Positions 57,567-64,000 of a stretch of DNA of 64,000 nt are shown one piece after another. Origin of the DNA: Bilabrum cf. latius (lineage: Eukaryota; Bigyra: Bicosoecida; Bigyra; Bicosoecida); assembly GCA_965178125.1 (NCBI GenBank), contig OZ237746.1, forward strand, positions 124,001 to 188,000, written 5' to 3'. How positions within the stretch are numbered: the first letter of the stretch is position 1; every line of letters starts with the position of its first letter. The notes under the pieces are model-generated. The model saw only the letters and a list, made by a program, of their open reading frames with translations, did no database searches and was not told where the DNA came from. The position numbers were made by a program, and so were the translations under genes.

Positions 57567-60500
57567 ATGGCGGAACAAGCCGCAGGCGGCCCAGATGCCG
57601 GAGCTCGACAGCAAGACGCCGTGAAAACTAGCGACTAGCAGGCCTAGACGTCGTTCTAGCGCTTTGTCGCGGCATCCCAGAGAGGGCTGTTTGGCTTGGG
57701 ATTTATTCTCGCGAAGGATTTCAAGGTGAGCTGCATAGATATCGCCATGGCTAAGCGCGGGATTGACATCGGCAATATAAACGCCAGCCTTCCGCTTTCT
57801 CTCTTGCCCTGCATTTGGCGCAGCCCGTCACGATAATCCTTATTGTCGGGTATATGTTCGACCTTGGATAGCTTCTTTCGTTCCCGCTGAGCGATGACGA
57901 TCGCATGCCGTGGAGCAAATCTCCAGGATTGGGTACGGTAGCATCAAGTCTGACGTTCTTAACTCGTGCTATTTCGGCAGACGAAAATCCAGCAGCATTT
58001 CTAAGCTTGCTAGTCGTTGCATTTCTGTGGGTAGTGTCCTATTTAGGGCTGGCCTACAGCGTTGCCGCCCGGTTCAGCGAGGACGGCCCTCAGTCGGAGA
58101 TTGCTCTAAGGACACTTCGCATAATGACGTCTCTCTCCAGCGGGCCACTCTACATCCCAACATCCACCGTAATTCTGCAAGGCATTGCTTGTCAGAACAA
58201 CAGCTGGCTCAACACCGGGCTGGAGTGCTCCGGAGCGGGCCACATGGTTATCGCCTTTATTCTTTCCACCGGTCTACTGGGGTTCTCTGGACTTGCTATC
58301 TTCGCATCCCTGATCTGGGTGGACCGCTCCCCTGCCAGCCTCAACTGGGGGGCAAGGCAGCACGGGAGGTACGACGCAGCCATGATCCTCACCAAGCTCA
58401 TCCTCGGGTTTTGCTACTCGGTGCTCAACCACCAGCTGGTGGGCACCGTGTTCATGGCCATTCTCCTCATGGCCGTGGGGCTGGGCCAGGCATACCTGTA
58501 CGCATTCGTCCCGGTGTTCGTGCAGCGAGACATCAACGCGATGTACTCTGGGGGAGGCTGCGCCCTGTTCTTCGCATCGGTCTGTCTCCTCATCGCCCAG
58601 CTGCTTGGGCCCGAGCAGGCCTACCTGTGCGTGTTCCTCGGGCTGCCCGCGGTGTTCGGCCTCGGGTTCTTCGCTGCCAGGCGCAGGCTGGACCTCATAG
58701 GGAGGGGCCACATCAGGCAGTGCTAGTCCCTCGCAGACGTGCACGTGTGGGCCCGCCGCCGGATGCAGAGGTACGCCGCCCTCAAGCACCTTTCCGAGAG
58801 GAGCGGGGTGCAGCAAGGGGGGGACTCGGACGGGGCGGCCCAGGCATCGGGCACGGACGGAGCAGCATCTGCCGCGAGGATCGGGTGGAGCGGGGACGCT
58901 GCGGCCGACGCCGATGACGACATGGCAGGCGACAGCGATGGCATGGGGGCCGGCGACGACGGCGCCACTGCCAACGACGACACCAGCAGCGTCGCGTCAG
59001 GCAACTCCCGCCCCTCCCACGCGGCGAACAGGTCCATGTCCACTGCGCGCCGCCGCAAACAACCAGCCTCCGCGAGCCGGTACGCCAATGGGGACGACTC
59101 TATGAACTCGCTCGTTAGGGGCGTCTCTCTTCAGGTGGCCGACCAGCTCAACCCCGAGGACGTCAAGGCCGAGCTCAAGAGGGTCAAGGCGGAGGCAGAG
59201 AGGGGCTACCAGTACGGGATGGAGCGGTTCAACCGGGACGAGATGGCCTTCATCCAGTACGGGATCTTCATCCGGTACTTTTCCAAGTTCAGCTTCCTGG
59301 AGTGCATCGCGCTGAGCAGGGCGCTCAAGCTGAGCCCCAGCATGGACTCGAGGTTTTACAGTGAGATGAATGAGGAGTGCGGTGTGTTGCATTGCATCGT
59401 CTTGTCGCCTTAAGGATGCTGAGAGCTGCAGAAGTCCCGCAACACCCGAACCAGGCCTGAGCTGCTTGCAGCGCTACCTGCGTACGCACTCGTTGTAGCG
59501 TCCACTCCTCCTTTGATCCCCCATTTCTCTATTGCCCATCCATCGCAGTCTTCACTCGGATCCGCGCGCTAAGGGAGTCGGACGGCAGCGGGCTCAGCCC
59601 CGTGGACCGCGTGCTCTTCGACGGCGCGTTCAAGGAGGTCATGCAGATGCGGCTGCATGCCTACAGGCACATGGCGCGGCTCTGGAACACGCTGAGCGCC
59701 TCCCAGCCGGACATTGCGGACATCCTGCAGACGGGCATCGCCATGAAGTCCACGCTCGAGAAGATCGATGCGTCGTTCCGCAGGCTCATGAGCCTAAACT
59801 CAGAGAGCACCGGGGTGCTGCGGGCACTGGCCGCCTACCTGATCGACCTGAGGTCCCAGCCCGACCGCGCCACGGAGCTCTTGAACAAGGCCAACCGCAT
59901 CGAGGACTCGTCCAGGAAGCAGCGCATGAAGCTCGTGCAGAACGTCGAGTTCGGAGCCACGACCCAGGCCTAGTCCATCCTCGAGGACGGTGCAGCGATC
60001 ATCACCATCAGCGGGGCGGCTTCGATCGGCAGCACCTCCAAGCTGGGCGAGATCGTGCACGTGACCCAGTCCGCCTCGAGGCTGTTTGGGTACGGGGCGC
60101 AGCAGCTGCTGGGCCAAAACGTCGCTGTGATCGTCCCCCCGCCAATCGATGCCGTGCACAACCGGCTCATCTCCGGCTTTGGACGCAGCCGCACTTCCAT
60201 GGTGGTGGGCAGCACTCGGCTGGTGTTTGGCCAGCGAAAGTCGGGCGAGATTTTCCCCATGTGGCTGCAAGTGTCAGAGGCCCCGCCGGACGAGCGGACC
60301 GCGGAGCCAAGGTTCTCGGCGGTGCTGCACGAGGTGGTGACCCAGCAGGACTTCATCGTGTTTGGCGGCCCGGAGCTGCAGTACAAGGTGTTCGGATGCA
60401 GCTCTCGAGCCCTCGAGATGCTGGGCATCGAGTCGGAGACGCTGCAGACCGAGGACATCAGCATGGCGCAGTTCTTCCCGTCCATCGACTCCACCTACAA

Positions 60501-63500
60501 CGAAGAAATCCCGCTGAACGAGGAGGACATTAGGGCCATTGCCGCTGTGCCCGTCGTGCAGGACCTGGAGGACGTGCTTGGCTCCATCCGTACCCGGTAG
60601 CAGGCAGCCATGCGCCGCAGCCAGGCGCAGGCAGAAGCCCAACGTGCTGCGGCTGCGCCTGACAGCAGGGATACTCTCGGCGATGAGGGGCTCCCCAGTG
60701 CAGCTGGAGGTCGTGCCGCCGCTGCTGACTTGGCAGGGTTCGGCGGTCTGTCGGGGTCGATGGACGCGAGCGGAGCCCACCGCGGCCTTGGCGGCAGTGC
60801 AGTGCACCCTGGCCTGGCGCCCATCATCGGGGGCAATCGCACCAGGGATGTGCGTGCTCTGGGCCACTCGGTCGGGTTTGCTTCGTCCCCGAAGAAGGCG
60901 GAAGCGGGAGGCGCGGGCCATCGCGACAGGGCAGGCAGTGACGAGTCCAAGAGCAGCAGCAGGCGCAGCAGCACCAGCAGGAAGAGGGGAGAGATGAGGA
61001 CTTCTAGGCACGACCAGCTCGCCGCTGCCATTGCCACCTGCAACTCTGCGCTAGCACGGCCGCTCAGGCAGCAGCGCAAGCCGGGCATCATCCCCGTGCG
61101 CGTGCTCGGGGTGGACAAGCTCATCGTGGGGAGCTGCCAGCGGGTCATGATCAGGGAGGTGCCGACGTTCTACGTGCTGCGCTACAATGCATTGCACTAT
61201 AGAATTCGGGACGACCACCACAGCGACACTGTGAGCGAGGCTGGGCACAGGTCGGTGAGCGGTGACCCGCGCTCGGCACCAGGAAGCGCCCCCGGCAAGC
61301 GCAGGGCCTCCAGCAGCTCCCAAGCATCCCATTCCATGGCGAGAAACCAGATGGGGATGCAGCCGAGCTCATCGCCAGCCAATTTCCCAAGAGCTAGGTC
61401 CCAGCCGCTGGTGAGCCGATACAGCAGCGGTGCGTGGAATGCCCGCACAATGTCCAAGCAGTCCGCGGCCTCGTTCACTGGCATTGAGGACGGCCTGCCC
61501 GGGCACCCTATAATTGCTGGGATGGATCGCGACTCGCCTTCGTCCTCGGTGGCAGAGGGCCCGCAGCCAATCCCAAGGCGTCTTGCGGGAATCCCGGACA
61601 GGGACGAGTCGAAGAGCAGCGAACTGCCAGCAGACTCTCTGATGGCGGTGCAGGTTCACGGGGAGCCAACCGATGGCGATCTGGCGGTAGGAGTGCGCCG
61701 CACCGACAGCATGAGCCAGAGCAAAGACGACGAGGAGGGAGATGACGACGAGGACGACCTCCTGGGTGACCTCGACGACGGCGAGGACGAGGAGGGGGGC
61801 GCAACAGGAAGCAAAGAGGATCTTGAAACAAAGGAGCAGTCACGAGGCGACGCTGACATGGAACAGGCCGCGCGTGATGAGAAGGACGCCGATCCTGTGC
61901 CGAGTGATGTATCAGTCAGAGGCACTGAGGCGCGAGAGCGGCCCTTGAACAGCAGCGATGAGGGCGATACTTCTCCCAGGAGCTTGGCTCGCGCCGGTGC
62001 CGTCGTACACGAGGACCAGGGCAAGCAGCTAAAGGCGCCCGAAATGGGCAAAACAGAGCCTAACCCATCGGTCCAGCCACCCGCCAAGGGCAACCTCCGC
62101 AAGTAGGTGTCTATGGGGCGCGGCATCCTCAAGTCGGGGGGCAAGCAGTCGCGGGCGGGGTCGCATCCACCGCTCAGCAGGGGCCGCTCGTCGAACGCAA
62201 TCGGGAACGCCGACGATCGCACGCAGTTGCAGCACCAGCAATACATGCCGCCTGCTCTCGACTCCGGGACAGACCTCGATGGCAATGCGTCGATGCACTC
62301 GGGCACTGTCAGCTTCAAGGATGGGGCGAACCAAGTGGTCGTTATCGACGCCGCGGGAAAGAGCAGGAGCTTCCACAGCGGCACAGGCTCCACCCGATCC
62401 ACCATCGCCAGGATCCACCAGCTGTCCCAGGGGGCGGTGGAGCCAGAGATCCGCTCCATCCGGATCGTTCTCCTGGTGCTGGCAGTTGCTGTCCTTGCCC
62501 TTGGAGTTGGCATCGTGCTCTACATCCGCAACGTGGTGTCCCAGATTGGGAACAACTCGGCCTCCGTGTGGATTGCGGGGCAGAGGCGGAGGGCCATGCA
62601 GACGGGCATCGATGCCGTGCTCTGGATGAGCTTCCAGACCTTTGACGCAAACGGCACGGTGACGGGAGCGTCGAGCGTGCTCGACTCGATCGAAGACACC
62701 GTCCGCAGGCTGCAGGTCGACAGGGTGGCCACCGACATGGAGCTGCACCGCCTGCTAGAGGGCGCTGGAGGGCTGCCAGTGGATGCTACCGCTTCCATGC
62801 TGGAGGAAATGCTACCAGAACAGGTTGCTCCGAGTGACCTGCTTGCCGGTCAATCGGAAGCGAAGCCTCGCCGCAAGCTGCAGTACAGCACCAGCGCCGA
62901 GACAGCCCTCATGGCCAGCAATGGGAGAGGCGCGCTGGAGCTGCTTCGGCTGATATCGGACGAGATGCAGATCGCGCAGGCAAAGCTGTTCGAGCTGCAG
63001 ACGGATGCAAAGGTGGGAGAGTTCGAGGGCGATTTCCGCACGGCCATGCGGCTGCCGCAGCAGGCGGGCGGCGGCACCATCTACGTGCCGCTCATCCAGC
63101 ACGTGCAGGAGATCGTCGCTGCCATGCGGAGGATCTCCCGGCTGGACCCCCAGAACATCACGGTGTCCCAGCGCGACGTCCTCTTCTTGAGCCTCAACTC
63201 TGAGGTGTGGGACATGGCCATGGGGCACTCTTTGGAGATGAGGTACGTAGTGTTCGCCGCTGTGTTCCCCAGAACCGTGCAGGAGGTGGTGATCTTCGGG
63301 GCGGCGGTGTTTATCGTGTACAATCTCCTGGGGTCCATCGTGTTCGCGAGGCTGTCCACGAGGCTGGGCAGCAAGGTGCGCAACGTGCTGCAGACCTTCT
63401 TGCTGCTGCCCCGCTCCACCGCTCGAAGGCTTGCAAACCGCTCCCAGAGGCAGCTCAACAAGGTGCTGAGGGAGATCAACAGCGAGCTCATGTCCGACTC

Positions 63501-64000
63501 TGAGGAGGAGAGCGACGACGATGACGCGGACGACGTGAACTCCGTCAACGGCGCCGGGGGCGAGTCCAGCTCGGTGCAGCTGGTGCAGGCGCGGGCTGCG
63601 CCTGGTCGGCGGCAGGACTCGACCACCCAGCTGCTGCACAACAAGGAGACCAGCTCGGATCGGAGCCTCCTCGCCAAGTCGTTGGGACAGGCGGACGACG
63701 GCAGGAAAATCGTCCAAAGCGGCTCCGAGTCCAACCTTGCCGTTGGCAAAGCAGCCGCCGCGCACGGGAGCTAGCCGGCAGCACCAGGCGCGGGCAAATC
63801 GACCCGTTCCTTCGGGTCTCGCCGCAGCCGCAACTCGAGGTGGTCCTCCCGCCGAGCCAGAGAAGCAGCCCTCGTGAAGGCCATGGCAAACCTCAGGGAA
63901 CACACAGACAGCTCCCAGTTCGTGCTCCGGTCCACCGCCTGGCTGCTGCTGCCCATCCTGCTGGTGCTCGGCTTCATCCTCTTCTTCGTGTTCTGGCAGC
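57567..64000 (+). CDS. TmcB/TmcC-like multi-pass membrane protein with PAS domain (3' end outside window)
   Basis: Exon 57567-57725, intron 57726-57823 (98 nt), exon 57824-59360, intron 59361-59548 (188 nt), exon 59549 to the window end: at least 2049 residues. The family has many copies in amoebae, green algae, ciliates and chytrids; its role is unsettled. Family features are LFGLGFILAKDFK, then MFDLGQLLSFPLS where TAG (57869) gives the conserved Gln. Membrane helices lie in residues 80-370, then a long helical linker. A PAS domain (residues 707-830) opens with a conserved DGAAIITISG and continues GEIVHVTQSASRLFGYGAQQ. Later membrane helices lie near 62460-62540, 63240-63340 and at the window end, with acidic low-complexity linkers. 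Nine in-frame TAGs, three of them within 25 codons in exon 1, are Gln. Confidence 0.85.

Noticed and set aside
1-64000. Programmed readthrough or selenocysteine/pyrrolysine-type recoding at TAG
   Set aside because: The number of sites, several per gene and in many unrelated genes including a transposon, and the fit to Gln columns argue for plain reassignment, not site-specific recoding.
1-64000. Bacterial origin of the window
   Set aside because: Phase-consistent GT-AG introns, a eukaryotic tRNA-Ser without CCA, PEX11 and Yip1 family proteins exclude it; the receiver domain alone is also common in protists.

Overview
This window is a GC-rich nuclear segment of a microbial eukaryote whose lineage I cannot name. 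It carries spliceosomal introns with GT-AG ends, a eukaryotic tRNA-Ser, a DIRS-like retrotransposon, and eukaryote-type protein families: PNKP, PEX11, a YIPF6-type Yip1 protein, an FHA protein kinase, an MFSD13/TMEM180-like transporter, a TmcB/TmcC-like membrane-PAS protein and C2H2 zinc fingers. The central observation is the genetic code. Nearly every gene is cut by in-frame TAG codons, about 90 by my hand count, while no gene I could close ends in TAG. Genes end in TGA (14 cases) or TAA (2 cases). Where TAG can be placed against a repeat or a conserved family position it falls on glutamine: the YQKIS and LFLQ positions of FG-GAP repeats, the LQLLSFPL element of the Tmc family, the PTQ element of DIRS reverse transcriptases, and the edges of poly-Q tracts. 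UAG is therefore read as Gln here, with UGA and UAA as stops. All gene models below use that rule; read with the standard code the window would look like dozens of broken ORFs.

Layout. 1-3901 (-): 5' part of a DIRS-like retrotransposon (ORF1, and an overlapping reverse-transcriptase ORF2 that runs off the left edge). 3902-6449: no convincing gene. 6450-11764 (+): FG-GAP beta-propeller membrane protein. 11844-18485 (-): BRCT-PNKP DNA repair enzyme, tail to tail with it. 18844-25121 (+): unknown low-complexity protein with a helical N-terminus, divergent from PNKP. 25350-26906 (-): unknown. 27569-33631 (+): leucine-rich-repeat protein with a very long disordered tail. 33912-35552 (+): eight-finger C2H2 protein. 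35739-37448 (+): PEX11-like peroxisomal protein. 37672-40389 (+): FHA-kinase. 40751-40835 (-): tRNA-Ser(GCT). 41425-43616 (+) and 47363-49558 (-): an inverted pair of LRR paralogues, flanking a secreted beta-helix protein (43777-46243, +) and a small receiver-domain ORF (46627-46995, -). 50014-52149 (-): helical-repeat-like unknown protein, with a duplicated fragment at 52625-52793. 52150-54015: gene-poor, with low-complexity sequence and a 41-bp minisatellite. 54016-54719 (-): YIPF6. 54855-57263 (-): MFS-like transporter. 57567-64000 (+): Tmc-like protein running off the right edge.

There is no operon logic; the genes are independent housekeeping and accessory loci. Most proteins are enlarged by Gly/Ala/Ser/Gln-rich disordered tracts, even inside catalytic domains. 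Ten introns could be placed with matching phase (56-231 nt, mostly near gene 5' ends), and eight of the ten end in CGCAG. Several short nucleotide motifs, most clearly GTGTGACGAGTG, recur far above chance on both strands and in different reading frames, and I cannot assign them to a known element.
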